In this document: one piece after another, positions 1-7,110 of the stretch
How the letters are laid out: the number at the start of each line of letters is the position of its first letter
Numbering within the stretch: the first letter of the stretch is position 1
Source: Rhizobiaceae bacterium
GTDB taxonomy: Bacteria > Pseudomonadota > Alphaproteobacteria > Rhizobiales > Rhizobiaceae
Direction of reading: 5' to 3'
NCBI GenBank assembly: GCA_023953905.1
Contig: JAMLJA010000024.1
Coordinates: 1-63,459, forward strand
DNA length: 63,459 bases
Program-made: the position numbers and the translations under genes
The notes under the pieces: model-generated
Told to the model about the DNA's origin: nothing
Databases searched by the model: none
What the model saw: the letters and a program-made list of their open reading frames with translations, nothing else

Positions 1-440
1 TCAGCAGCAAATTTTCGCGTCGCCGCAGACAGATAACCGTGGCAGCCCGAAAGCGCGATCACGGCGGCGATCTTGGCGTGCAACCAACCGCCCTGAAACC
101 CGAAACCGTGCCATGCGAGCCAAAGCCCAAGGGCCCATGAAATCACCATGGCGGGATTGGTAATCCCACGCAGCAGGCGACGTTCCATTATCTTGAAAGT
201 CTCGGATTGCGGCGAACCTACTTCGCTGTCTGCGTGATAGACAAACAGGCGCGGCAGATAAAGCATACCAGCCATCCACGCGATCACAGCGATTACATGC
301 AGCGCCTTGATCCAGCTGTAGAGCTCCGCAGGTGCAAGCCATAACAGCAGGGCTGCAAAAGCCACGAAGACCATCAACGCCACAGCCGCCCGCTTCATGG
401 CCTTTCTGCCGTCGACGGAATCGTGTTCTCGAGCCTCCAT
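1..440 (-). CDS. hemJ: HemJ protoporphyrinogen oxidase (3' end outside window)
   Basis: Haem-b-dependent membrane enzyme that oxidises protoporphyrinogen IX to protoporphyrin IX, the penultimate step of haem synthesis. The visible 146 residues hold hydrophobic segments, a conserved His in WIKALHVIAVIAWMAG, then LYLPRLFVYH and the ITNPAM motif typical of the HemJ/UPF0093 family. The ATG at 440 shares one base with the hemE stop codon (TGATG), so the two are translationally coupled in one leftward haem operon. The frame stays open to base 1, so the C-terminus is missing because of the window edge, not truncation. Family assignment is by motif reading and is strong. Confidence 0.88.
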   Translation of the reverse strand, partial: MEAREHDSVDGRKAMKRAAVALMVFVAFAALLLWLAPAELYSWIKALHVIAVIAWMAGMLYLPRLFVYHADSEVGSPQSETFKIMERRLLRGITNPAMVISWALGLWLAWHGFGFQGGWLHAKIAAVIALSGCHGYLSAATRKFAA

Positions 441-1477
441 CAGTTCCCACCCTGCCAGTCACGCACACGTTTGACCATGCGCTCGACATTCTCGATCGGA
501 GTTTCCGGCGTGATGCCGTGCCCAAGATTGAAAACAAGGGGCCCAGAACCGAGCTGTTCCAGAATGGCGTCCACACCTCTGTCGAGGGCCTCTCCACCCG
601 CAACGAGACGCATAGGGTCCAGATTGCCCTGCACGGCACCCTCTTGCTGCAACGCCTTCGCAAAAGACAGCGGAACGCCCCAGTCGAGTCCAAGCGCTGT
701 AACACCCGTCTTTCCCCGATAGTCGCGGTATCTCGTTCCCGCGCCGCGCGGAAATCCGATGATCGGCACATCGGGATAAACCGTGCGCACCTTCGCCACG
801 ATTCGCTTCACCGGTTCGATACAGAACGCCTCGAACGAGGCTTCGTCGAGCACGCCTGCCCAGCTGTCGAAAATCTGGACAACGTCGGCGCCCTCGGCGA
901 TCTGGCGTTTGAGATACTCGGCCGAGCAATCCGCGAGTGTCTCGAGCAACTCCCTCATTGCTTCGGGCGACCGATACGCAAAGAGCCTCGCCGGCGCCTG
1001 ATCCGGCGTGCCATGACCCGCGATCATGTAGGTCGCCACCGTCCACGGAGCCCCGCAAAACCCTATCAAGGTTGTCTCATCCGGCAATTCCCTGCGCAGA
1101 CGTTTCACCGTCTCGTAGACCGGCTCGAGATGCTCGTGGAACCCTTCGACTGACAGATGCTTGATCTCGTCGGGATCGATCGGCGTCAAGAGCGGTCCTC
1201 GCCCCTCTTCAAAACGCAAGTCCCGACCGAGAGCATGAGGAACGACCAGAATATCTGAAAACAGGATCGATGCATCAAAGCCGAAGCGGCGTATGGGCTG
1301 CAAAGTGACTTCAACCGCCAGATCGGGATTGTAGCAAAGGTCGAGGAAGCTTCCAGCCTGCGCGCGCGTTCGCTTGTATTCGGGCAAATACCGCCCGGCC
1401 TGACGCATCATCCATATCGGAGCTGGCTGGGTGCGTTCCCCCTTCAGCACATCCTTTACGATCCGTCTCTTCGCCAA
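440..1477 (-). CDS. hemE: Uroporphyrinogen decarboxylase
   Basis: Cytoplasmic enzyme that removes four carboxyl groups from uroporphyrinogen III to give coproporphyrinogen III. The 345-residue length is usual. The N-terminal signature PIWMMRQAGRYLPEY lies near residues 20-34, the catalytic-Asp segment ILFSDILV near 85, and the second signature GFCGAPWTVATYM near 140. Translation probably starts at TTG 1477, preceded by an AGAGGAG Shine-Dalgarno nine bases upstream. It is the first gene of the leftward hemE-hemJ pair and borders the candidate origin of replication, a position known for hemE in Caulobacter and many alphaproteobacteria. An Irr-like palindrome lies 25 bp upstream, which would fit iron control of haem synthesis. 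Confidence 0.96.
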   Translation of the reverse strand: MAKRRIVKDVLKGERTQPAPIWMMRQAGRYLPEYKRTRAQAGSFLDLCYNPDLAVEVTLQPIRRFGFDASILFSDILVVPHALGRDLRFEEGRGPLLTPIDPDEIKHLSVEGFHEHLEPVYETVKRLRRELPDETTLIGFCGAPWTVATYMIAGHGTPDQAPARLFAYRSPEAMRELLETLADCSAEYLKRQIAEGADVVQIFDSWAGVLDEASFEAFCIEPVKRIVAKVRTVYPDVPIIGFPRGAGTRYRDYRGKTGVTALGLDWGVPLSFAKALQQEGAVQGNLDPMRLVAGGEALDRGVDAILEQLGSGPLVFNLGHGITPETPIENVERMVKRVRDWQGGN

Positions 1478-1501
1478 GCGTTTCAGCTCCTCTAATAAAT
1501 T

Positions 1502-1518
1502 TAAAGAATCTTTCTAAA
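1502..1518 (-). promoter_or_regulatory. Irr-box-like palindrome upstream of hemE
   Basis: The sequence TAAAGAA-TCT-TTCTAAA matches 12 of 14 defined positions of the rhizobial iron control element TTTAGAA-N3-TTCTAAA (consensus from memory). It ends 25 bp before the hemE start codon, where a bound Irr protein could block or adjust transcription of hemE-hemJ. A GAATC methylation site lies inside it. AT-rich origin DNA can produce such matches by chance, so this is a moderate call. Confidence 0.4.
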
Positions 1519-1551
1519 GGACTCTTCTGATTCTATGACTCTGTTGGAATC
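1506..1551. repeat. Cluster of five GANTC (CcrM) sites
   Basis: GAATC 1506-1510, GACTC 1520-1524, GATTC 1529-1533, GACTC 1537-1541 and GAATC 1547-1551 fall within 46 bp, where random sequence would give about one per 256 bp. GANTC is the target of the cell-cycle methyltransferase CcrM in alphaproteobacteria, and enrichment near the origin is known in this class. Confidence 0.85.
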
Positions 1552-1736
1552 GGGATTAGGCAAATAGTCACGCCTCATCCACGGCTGTCAGATGTCATGA
1601 CCAGTAGCATTCTTGCGCACAAGCGACTGTCAATAACGGGGAAAACACGAAAAGTATCGGAAATTCAACAACCTACCGCGTAAAGAAAGAGTTAATCTCG
1701 CGATCGTTGGCTGAAACATCCATCTCCTCCACGGTT

Positions 1737-1853
1737 TTTTCCACACACCAGTTTCGCCTCTCCCTACCGATCGAATTGTGGACAAGTCGCCCCGTGATAC
1801 ACTCCCATCCGAACAGGCTCGCTACTGCGCGGCTTCATCCACAGTCATCCACA
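1737..1853. promoter_or_regulatory. DnaA-box cluster
   Basis: TTTTCCACA at 1737-1745 (+), TTGTCCACA at 1777-1785 (read on the minus strand), TCATCCACA at 1835-1843 and again at 1845-1853 (+, ten bases apart, so on the same helix face) each differ from the TTATCCACA consensus at one base. A weaker TCATCCACG lies outside at 1575-1583. The tandem pair sits just before the GTG start at 1871. Confidence 0.75.
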
Positions 1854-1870
1854 GCCAGGCGCCTGAGAAC

Positions 1871-2686
1871 GTGAACAAACGTCAGAGCTTCTTTCATCTC
1901 CATTTGATTTCGGACGCGACGGGCGAAACGCTGCTGGCGGCCGGGCGTGCTGCATCTGCCCAGTACAAGGATGCCCGCGCAATCGAACATATCTATCCGT
2001 TGATCCGTACGGAACGTCAGCTGCAGAAAGTGTTTGAGGAGATTGAAAACGAGCCCGGTATCATCCTCTACACGGTTGTCGATCAGTCACTCGCGCGCAC
2101 GATTGATGACCGCTGTCACCAGATGGGATTGCCGTGTGTGTCTGTGCTGGAACCGGTCTTGACGGTGTTCCAGTCCTATCTCGGAACCCCAGCCGGGCGT
2201 CGTGTCGGTGCGCAACATGTTCTGGATGCGGAGTATTTTCGACGTATCGACGCCCTCAACTTCACGATGGAGCACGATGACGGGCAATTGCCGACAGATA
2301 TAGATGAAGCCGACATTGTCCTCGTTGGCATTTCGCGCACGTCAAAAACGCCGACGAGCATCTATCTCGCCAATCGCGGCATCAAGACAGCGAACATTCC
2401 CATCGTATTGGGCGTTCCAATGCCGCAGAGCCTTATCGAAGCGAAACGACCGTTGGTTGTGGGGCTGGTGGCCACAGCCGAGCGCATTTCTCAGGTGCGC
2501 CAGAACCGTCTGCTGGGCGCGGGTCATGATCCTTCCGAATATGTCGACCGCTCCACGATCTCCGCGGAGCTCACCTACGCCAGACAACTCTGCACGCGCC
2601 ATGGCTGGCCAATGATAGATGTGTCGCGCCGCTCCATAGAGGAGACGGCCGCTGCGATCGTTGCTCTGCGCGGCAAGGCGCGCTAG
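1871..2686 (+). CDS. Pyruvate, phosphate dikinase regulator (DUF299 kinase/pyrophosphorylase)
   Basis: Bifunctional ADP-dependent Ser/Thr kinase and Pi-dependent pyrophosphorylase that inactivates and reactivates pyruvate phosphate dikinase or PEP synthase. The N-terminus reads FFHLHLISDATGETLL, typical of the family, and the P-loop-like GISRTSKTPTS lies near residue 152. The GTG start at 1871 gives 271 residues, the family's usual size. The same frame stays open upstream to 1778, but that extension runs through DnaA boxes and is unlike family N-termini. This is the RP001-type gene known to flank the alphaproteobacterial origin opposite hemE. Confidence 0.92.
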   Translation: MNKRQSFFHLHLISDATGETLLAAGRAASAQYKDARAIEHIYPLIRTERQLQKVFEEIENEPGIILYTVVDQSLARTIDDRCHQMGLPCVSVLEPVLTVFQSYLGTPAGRRVGAQHVLDAEYFRRIDALNFTMEHDDGQLPTDIDEADIVLVGISRTSKTPTSIYLANRGIKTANIPIVLGVPMPQSLIEAKRPLVVGLVATAERISQVRQNRLLGAGHDPSEYVDRSTISAELTYARQLCTRHGWPMIDVSRRSIEETAAAIVALRGKAR

Positions 2687-2824
2687 ATCAGATCGGACAA
2701 TCCGACTTGTGCATCCTGCGCGTCAGCATTCGTTGAAATACAAGGGGATAGTGACTTCAGGGATCTCTCATCCGGGTTTCCAGTTATCCCAATTCCCAAT
2801 GCGACCCATCACGGAGCTCTGGCC

Positions 2825-3424
2825 ATGACCACACCTCTTATCCTTGCCTCCGGGAGCCCGTTTCGCCGACAGTTGCTGAGAAACGCCGGCGTGTCCTTTT
2901 CGGTCGAGCGCCCGGAAATCGACGAACGAGCAGTCGAGGCGCCCCTCAGATCGAGTGGCGCAACTCCTGAAGACATCGCGCAGGTTCTCGCAGAAGCAAA
3001 AGCGATGGACGTGTCCGAGCGCCATCCTGGCGCCCTGGTTATCGGTTCTGACCAGACTCTGTCACTGCAAAACGAGATGTTTCATAAGCCGAAAGACATG
3101 GAAGGCGCCCGGCGGCAGTTGCTGGCTCTTTCGGGCCGAACGCATGAGCTCAACAGCGCACTGGCAATCGCCCGAGACGGTGAGACGATCTGGCGGCATA
3201 TGGATGTTGTGCACATGACCATGCGCAAGCTGGAACCAGGCTTCATCGGTCGCCATCTTGCACAGGTTGGCGACACGGCGTTGAGCAGCGTCGGCGCGTA
3301 TCAGATCGAATCCCAAGGCATCCAGCTCTTCGAAAAGATAGACGGGAGCTATTTCAGCATCGTCGGATTGCCGCTGCTTCCGCTGCTGGCCAAACTCCGG
3401 GAGCTTGGTGCTATCGATGGCTGA
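2825..3424 (+). CDS. maf: Maf family nucleoside triphosphate pyrophosphatase
   Basis: Cytoplasmic house-cleaning pyrophosphatase of the Maf/YceF family, which hydrolyses non-canonical or methylated nucleoside triphosphates and is linked to septation control. The N-terminus has LASGSPFRRQLL, the substrate-loop signature, and the SDQTL motif with the catalytic Asp lies near residue 78. Length 199 aa is normal. ATG 2825 has a GGAG eight bases upstream. Its last eight bases overlap the aroE start, forming the run maf-aroE-coaE-dnaQ. The 138-bp gap before it (2687-2824) shows only a weak short hairpin and no gene. Confidence 0.93.
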   Translation: MTTPLILASGSPFRRQLLRNAGVSFSVERPEIDERAVEAPLRSSGATPEDIAQVLAEAKAMDVSERHPGALVIGSDQTLSLQNEMFHKPKDMEGARRQLLALSGRTHELNSALAIARDGETIWRHMDVVHMTMRKLEPGFIGRHLAQVGDTALSSVGAYQIESQGIQLFEKIDGSYFSIVGLPLLPLLAKLRELGAIDG

Positions 3425-4259
3425 ACTGCCCAGGGCATTTGTCTGCGGGCATCCGATCGCCCATTCCCGCTCACCCCGGATCCACGGATATTGGCTCGAA
3501 AAATACGCGATCGCGGGAAGCTACACCGCGGTCGATGTGGCACCGGAAGCTTTCGGAGCGTTTCTCCGTTCGCTCTCCCAGGCCGGTTTCCGGGGAGGTA
3601 ACGTTACGATTCCCCACAAGGAGGCCGCCTTTGGTCTGGCTGATTCGCGCGATGAGGCAGCCACGCAAATCGGCGCTGCCAACACGCTTTGGCTGCAAGA
3701 TGGACAGCTGCATGCCAGCAACACGGACGCTTACGGGTTTGCGGCCAATCTCGATGAGCGTGCGCCGCAATGGCGCAATTCTGGCGCGGCGGCAGTCGTG
3801 CTTGGCGCGGGCGGCTCCTCGCGCGCCATCGTCCATGCGCTGAAGTCGCGCGGTGTGCGAGACATTCGGATCGCAAACCGCACGATCGACCGTGCAAATG
3901 AACTGAAGCATCATTTCGGCGAAGGCGTCAGCGCCCATTCCACGGATGCAATTCCGGAGCTGCTTTCTGATGCAGGGCTTGTCGTCAACACGACATCGCT
4001 TGGCATGAAGGGCGTTGGCGATCTGCCTGCCGATCCCGAACTCATGCGCGATGATGCCGTGGTGGCTGACATCGTTTATGTGCCGCTGGTGACGCCCTTT
4101 CTTGCGGCGGCTGCTAAGCGGGGACTGAAAACGGTCGACGGGCTTGGCATGCTGCTCCACCAGGCAGTACCGGGATTCGAGCGCTGGTTTGGGGTGCGCC
4201 CTGACGTCACGACCGAACTGCGGGATCTTATTGTTGCGGATCTGGGACTCAAGAAATGA
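3417..4259 (+). CDS. aroE: Shikimate dehydrogenase
   Basis: NADPH-dependent reduction of 3-dehydroshikimate to shikimate in aromatic amino acid synthesis. Substrate-binding HSRSPRIHGYW is near residue 17, the catalytic Lys is in NVTIPHKEAAF, the catalytic Asp in NTDAYGF, and the NADP loop GAGGSSRA follows near residue 128. An in-frame TTG at 3405 exists, but ATG 3417 gives the family-typical start and 280 residues. It overlaps maf by eight bases and ends in an ATGA overlap with coaE, indicating translational coupling. Confidence 0.96.
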   Translation: MAELPRAFVCGHPIAHSRSPRIHGYWLEKYAIAGSYTAVDVAPEAFGAFLRSLSQAGFRGGNVTIPHKEAAFGLADSRDEAATQIGAANTLWLQDGQLHASNTDAYGFAANLDERAPQWRNSGAAAVVLGAGGSSRAIVHALKSRGVRDIRIANRTIDRANELKHHFGEGVSAHSTDAIPELLSDAGLVVNTTSLGMKGVGDLPADPELMRDDAVVADIVYVPLVTPFLAAAAKRGLKTVDGLGMLLHQAVPGFERWFGVRPDVTTELRDLIVADLGLKK

Positions 4260-4849
4260 TCGTGCTGGGACTTACCGGCTCAATCGGCATGGGCAAGTCG
4301 ACAACCGCGCAGATGTTTCGCGAACTTGGTGTGCCGGTGCATGATTCGGACGAGGCGGTCCACCGACTGTATGCAGGCGAGGCGGCACCTCTCGTCGAAG
4401 CCGCGTTTCCCGGCACTATCCGCGACGGGCGCGTCAATCGCGATGAACTTGCAAAGCAGGTCCTGGGAAATCCAGAAGCATTGAAAGTGCTGGAGGGCAT
4501 CGTGCATCCGCTTGTGCGAGCGGATGCGACAGCATTTCTGAAGTCGCATCGCGAGGCTGGAACGCCAGTCGTCGTTCTGGATATTCCGCTGCTTTTTGAA
4601 ACAGGCGGCGAAGGCAGGGTGGACAAGATCGTTGTGGTCACGGCTCCCGCCACGGTACAGCGCGAGCGGGTGCTTGCCCGGCCCGGAATGACGGAAGAGA
4701 AGTTCCAGGCGATACGCGACAAGCAACTGCCTGATGATCAGAAGCGCCAGCGGGCCGATTTCGTCATCGAGACAGGGAGCGGGATGGAGCCAGCGCGACA
4801 GGCTGTTGCCGAACTGATTGAAAGTCTCGTGGACTGTTCGCAATCCTGA
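4256..4849 (+). CDS. coaE: Dephospho-CoA kinase
   Basis: Last enzyme of coenzyme A synthesis; it phosphorylates the ribose 3'-hydroxyl of dephospho-CoA. The Walker A segment GLTGSIGMGKST is at residues 4-15, followed by the family motif VHDSDEAVHRLY and, near residue 100, VVLDIPLLFETG. Length 197 aa is standard. It starts in an ATGA overlap with the aroE stop and precedes dnaQ by 56 bp, the conserved order in Rhizobiales. Confidence 0.96.
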   Translation: MIVLGLTGSIGMGKSTTAQMFRELGVPVHDSDEAVHRLYAGEAAPLVEAAFPGTIRDGRVNRDELAKQVLGNPEALKVLEGIVHPLVRADATAFLKSHREAGTPVVVLDIPLLFETGGEGRVDKIVVVTAPATVQRERVLARPGMTEEKFQAIRDKQLPDDQKRQRADFVIETGSGMEPARQAVAELIESLVDCSQS

Positions 4850-4905
4850 CACGCGTCTCTTGAAATTCGACGTCGTGGGGCGCCACTTGGGGCAGGAGCG
4901 ATTCG

Positions 4906-5622
4906 ATGCGTGAGATCATTTTCGACACTGAAACCACCGGCCTGGATTCCAAGGAAGATCGTGTCATCGAAATTGGCGCCATCGAGCTGGTGAACCGCTT
5001 TCCAAGCGGCCGGACCTTTCACCACTATATCAATTCGGGTGGCCGCCAGATTCATCCGGATGCGCAGGCGGTTCATGGCATCAGCATGGAGGCGCTAGCG
5101 GATAAGCCGGTTTTTGCCGCGATCGCCGATGAGTTCGTGAACTTCATCGAAGGCGCAAAACTTATCGCCCATAACGCCAACTTCGACATGGGCTTCATCA
5201 ATGCGGAGTTTGCGCGCATCGGATTGCCGCCGGTCGAGAATGACAAGGTCATCGACTCCCTTGCGCTCGCGCGCCGCAAGCACCCGATGGGGCCTAACTC
5301 GCTGGACGCGTTGTGCAAACGCTACGGTATCGACAACAGCCGCCGGACCAAGCACGGCGCATTGCTTGATTCGGAACTGCTCGCGGAAGTCTATATTGAG
5401 CTTATCGGCGGCAAGCAGGCGGCATTGACGCTGGAATCGGTCAACAGCCGATCGCGGGGCGGCGATTCACAAATCGCCATCACCACCATGGTCCTTGCGC
5501 GTCCGGTTCCGCTGGCACCTCGACTGACCGACGTGGAACGTGCTGCCCACGCTAAGCTCGTCGCGGCGCTCGGCGATGGCGCCTTGTGGAACCGGATGCC
5601 TCAGATCGAAGCCGCCGAATGA
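4906..5622 (+). CDS. dnaQ: DNA polymerase III epsilon subunit (3'-5' proofreading exonuclease)
   Basis: Proofreading subunit of the replicative polymerase. The DEDDh exonuclease motifs are all visible: FDTETTGL at residues 5-12, HNANFDMGF near 93, and the final His-Asp pair in HGALLDSELLAEVY near 155. Length 238 aa is normal for alphaproteobacteria. It is last in the maf-aroE-coaE-dnaQ run. Just after its stop codon lies the left arm of a hairpin that is now interrupted by an insertion sequence. Confidence 0.95.
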   Translation: MREIIFDTETTGLDSKEDRVIEIGAIELVNRFPSGRTFHHYINSGGRQIHPDAQAVHGISMEALADKPVFAAIADEFVNFIEGAKLIAHNANFDMGFINAEFARIGLPPVENDKVIDSLALARRKHPMGPNSLDALCKRYGIDNSRRTKHGALLDSELLAEVYIELIGGKQAALTLESVNSRSRGGDSQIAITTMVLARPVPLAPRLTDVERAAHAKLVAALGDGALWNRMPQIEAAE

Positions 5623-5637
5623 AAAAGCCCGGCATTT

Positions 5638-5661
5638 TGAACTGACCCCATAAAGTTGGAC
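5638..5661 (+). repeat. IS left terminal inverted repeat
   Basis: Matches the right end (7040-7063, reverse complement) at 22 of 24 positions. It starts TGAACTGACCCC and shares AAAGTTGGAC, with the two mismatches at positions 13-14. Confidence 0.88.
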
Positions 5662-5664
5662 GGT

Positions 5665-6492
5665 TCATTGATCTGGTAGATTTAAGGGCTGGGTCCTGTA
5701 TTGCACGGGGCTCAGCCCTTTCAGTTTCAATTTGATGCGGCGTTGGTTGTAGTAGTCGATGTAGCGCACGATGGCCGTATCGAGGCTTTGGATGGTTTCG
5801 AACCGTTCGGGATGGAAGAGCTCGGACTTGAGCGTGGCAAAGAAGCTCTCCATCGGTGCGTTGTCGAGGCAATTGCCTTTGCGTGACATGCTCTGTGCAA
5901 GGCCTCTGGCTTCCAGCCTGCGCTGGAATGCCGGCATCTGGTATTGCCATCCCTGATCGGAATGCAGGATCGGCCGTTCGTCCTCATCGAGCCTGGCGAA
6001 GGCTTTGGTCAGCATATTGTCCACCAGCTTGAACAGCGGCCTTCGTGAGGTTTCGAACGCGAGGATCTCGCCATTGTAGAGATCCATGACGGGAGACAGG
6101 TAGAGTTTGTCGCCGGCCACGCTGAACTCCGTCACGTCGGTCACCCATTTGCGGTTGGCGCGCTCTGCGCTGAACTTGCGCTGCAACAGATCGGGAGCGG
6201 TCCGCCCAACCTCGCCTCTGTAGGAACGATACTTCTTCGGCCTGACCAGCGACTTCAATCCCATCCCGGCCATCAGGCTCTGGACGGTCTTGTGGTTGAC
6301 GCGCCGGCCCGACTGGCGCAGTTGCGCGGTCACCCGGCGATAGCCGTAGCGGCCCTTGTGGCTGTCGAAGACGGCCTTGATCGCCTCCTTCAGCGCCGCA
6401 TGGCGGTCCGGGCGCGAGGCGGCCTTTTGTCTGTAATAGAACGTGCTGCGCGGCAGCTTCGCCAGTTCCAGCAAGCCTTCAAGCGGGTGCAA
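5665..6492 (-). CDS. IS150-type transposase OrfB (DDE integrase)
   Basis: Catalytic half of the transposase, with an HTH_21 region (STFYYRQKA) and an rve integrase core. The DDE triad is visible: Asp in WVTDVTEF, Asp in HSDQGWQYQ, and Glu in PMESFFATLKSE. The in-frame start at 6492 is a TTG without a convincing ribosome-binding site, and the frame is open upstream to the A7 slippery run at 6555-6561. The functional product is therefore probably the OrfA-OrfB frameshift fusion. No internal stop or deletion is seen. Confidence 0.9.
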   Translation of the reverse strand: MHPLEGLLELAKLPRSTFYYRQKAASRPDRHAALKEAIKAVFDSHKGRYGYRRVTAQLRQSGRRVNHKTVQSLMAGMGLKSLVRPKKYRSYRGEVGRTAPDLLQRKFSAERANRKWVTDVTEFSVAGDKLYLSPVMDLYNGEILAFETSRRPLFKLVDNMLTKAFARLDEDERPILHSDQGWQYQMPAFQRRLEARGLAQSMSRKGNCLDNAPMESFFATLKSELFHPERFETIQSLDTAIVRYIDYYNQRRIKLKLKGLSPVQYRTQPLNLPDQ

Positions 6493-6497
6493 CGGCC

Positions 6498-7019
6498 TTA
6501 ACGCCTGGACAGCTTGCGCTTTTTGGGCGCTTGTTCCTGCGTTAAGGCCTTCAGTTTTTTTAGGTAGGCGTTCTCCATCCGCAATTGCTTCAGTTCGGCC
6601 AACAGTTCTTCACGGCTTTTGGCCTCATCACTGGCTGCAACAGGCACTGCGGGGGTCGGCGGCTTCGACATGGGGCGTCCTCTGGGACGTGGGCCGAGCG
6701 CCTCTATCCCGCCCGCATCATAGCGCTTCTCCCAGCCCGCAACGCAACTGGCATTGCGGATATTGAACAGCGCCGCCGTCTGCCGATACGACAGGCCTTC
6801 TCCCAACATCCGCTCAAGCACCGACAGCTTGAACGCCGCGTCGTAACGACCGTATTTGCCCGACAGCCCCGCATCGCCATGCGACTGGTACAAAGCAACC
6901 CACTTGCGCACGGTCGCCGCGTCAACTCCGCGCTTCCACCCAGCACTCGCGTAGCTTTCATCCCCGCACAAATAGCTATCGACAACCGAGCGCTTGAAAC
7001 GCGCACTGTGTTTGGACAT
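6498..7019 (-). CDS. IS150-type transposase OrfA
   Basis: 173-residue DNA-binding subunit of the transposase. It has two helix-turn-helix segments (around residues 10-60 and 65-110; note the repeated logic of VVDSYLCGDESYASAGWKRGV and LSVLERMLGEGLSYRQTAALF), a basic GRPRGRPMS-like linker written here as RPRGRPMSKP, and a Leu-rich coiled-coil near residues 135-155 that mediates multimerisation in IS3 elements. Its frame contains an A7 run at 6555-6561 where a -1 ribosomal slip would fuse it to OrfB. It starts at ATG 7019, just inside the right inverted repeat. Confidence 0.9.
   Translation of the reverse strand: MSKHSARFKRSVVDSYLCGDESYASAGWKRGVDAATVRKWVALYQSHGDAGLSGKYGRYDAAFKLSVLERMLGEGLSYRQTAALFNIRNASCVAGWEKRYDAGGIEALGPRPRGRPMSKPPTPAVPVAASDEAKSREELLAELKQLRMENAYLKKLKALTQEQAPKKRKLSRR
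6555..6561 (-). other. Programmed -1 frameshift site of the IS
   Basis: On the minus strand the codons read CTA AAA AAA CTG in the orfA frame. OrfB lies in the -1 frame, which is open from this A7 run through to its own start region. IS150 and relatives use such A-rich heptamers to make the OrfAB transposase. Confidence 0.7.
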
Positions 7020-7039
7020 GCAAAACCCCCGAAGGTTGT

Positions 7040-7063
7040 GTCCAACTTTCGGGGGTCAGTTCA
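7040..7063 (-). repeat. IS right terminal inverted repeat
   Basis: Read on the minus strand it starts TGAACTGACCCC and carries AAAGTTGGAC like the left end. It lies 20 bp upstream of the orfA start codon, so it probably overlaps or borders the transposase promoter. Confidence 0.88.
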
Positions 7064-7110
7064 GAAGCGCCGGGCTTGTTTCGATACCGTAAACGGCGAA
7101 TCCTGCCGTA

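Larger units (their letters stand above)
1478..1870. other. Candidate chromosomal replication origin (oriC)
   Basis: This 393-bp gap between divergent hemE and the DUF299 kinase gene (RP001 type) is the known position of the origin in Caulobacter and related alphaproteobacteria. It holds four DnaA-box-like 9-mers one mismatch from TTATCCACA, a fifth weaker one, an AT-rich stretch at 1490-1520 that could unwind, and a dense GANTC (CcrM methylation) cluster at 1506-1551. Genes on both sides point away from it. No TTAA-N7-TTAA CtrA site was found inside. No protein-coding frame is convincing here: the upstream in-frame extension of the next gene crosses two DnaA boxes and is not counted as coding. 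Confidence 0.8.
5638..7063 (-). mobile_element. IS3-family (IS150-group) insertion sequence, apparently intact
   Basis: A 1,426-bp element bounded by imperfect terminal inverted repeats that begin TGAACTGACCCC. It encodes an OrfA (helix-turn-helix) and an OrfB (DDE integrase) on the minus strand in the -1 frame relationship typical of IS3 elements, with an A7 slippery run between them. Size and organisation match IS150, about 1.44 kb. No target duplication is evident: TTT flanks the left end and GAA the right. The element is the only clear mobile DNA in the window. Confidence 0.92.
5625..7077. terminator. dnaQ/secB hairpin terminator split by the insertion sequence
   Basis: The left arm AAGCCCGGC (5625-5633) and right arm GCCGGGCTT (7069-7077) are perfectly complementary over nine bases, with an A-run outside the left arm and a T-rich run outside the right. 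Together they form what was probably a bidirectional terminator between the convergent genes dnaQ and secB. The IS element now occupies the loop. Confidence 0.7.

Noticed and set aside
1778..1870. N-terminal extension of the DUF299 kinase frame
   Set aside because: It crosses two or three DnaA-like boxes and is unlike family N-termini; GTG 1871 gives the usual length.
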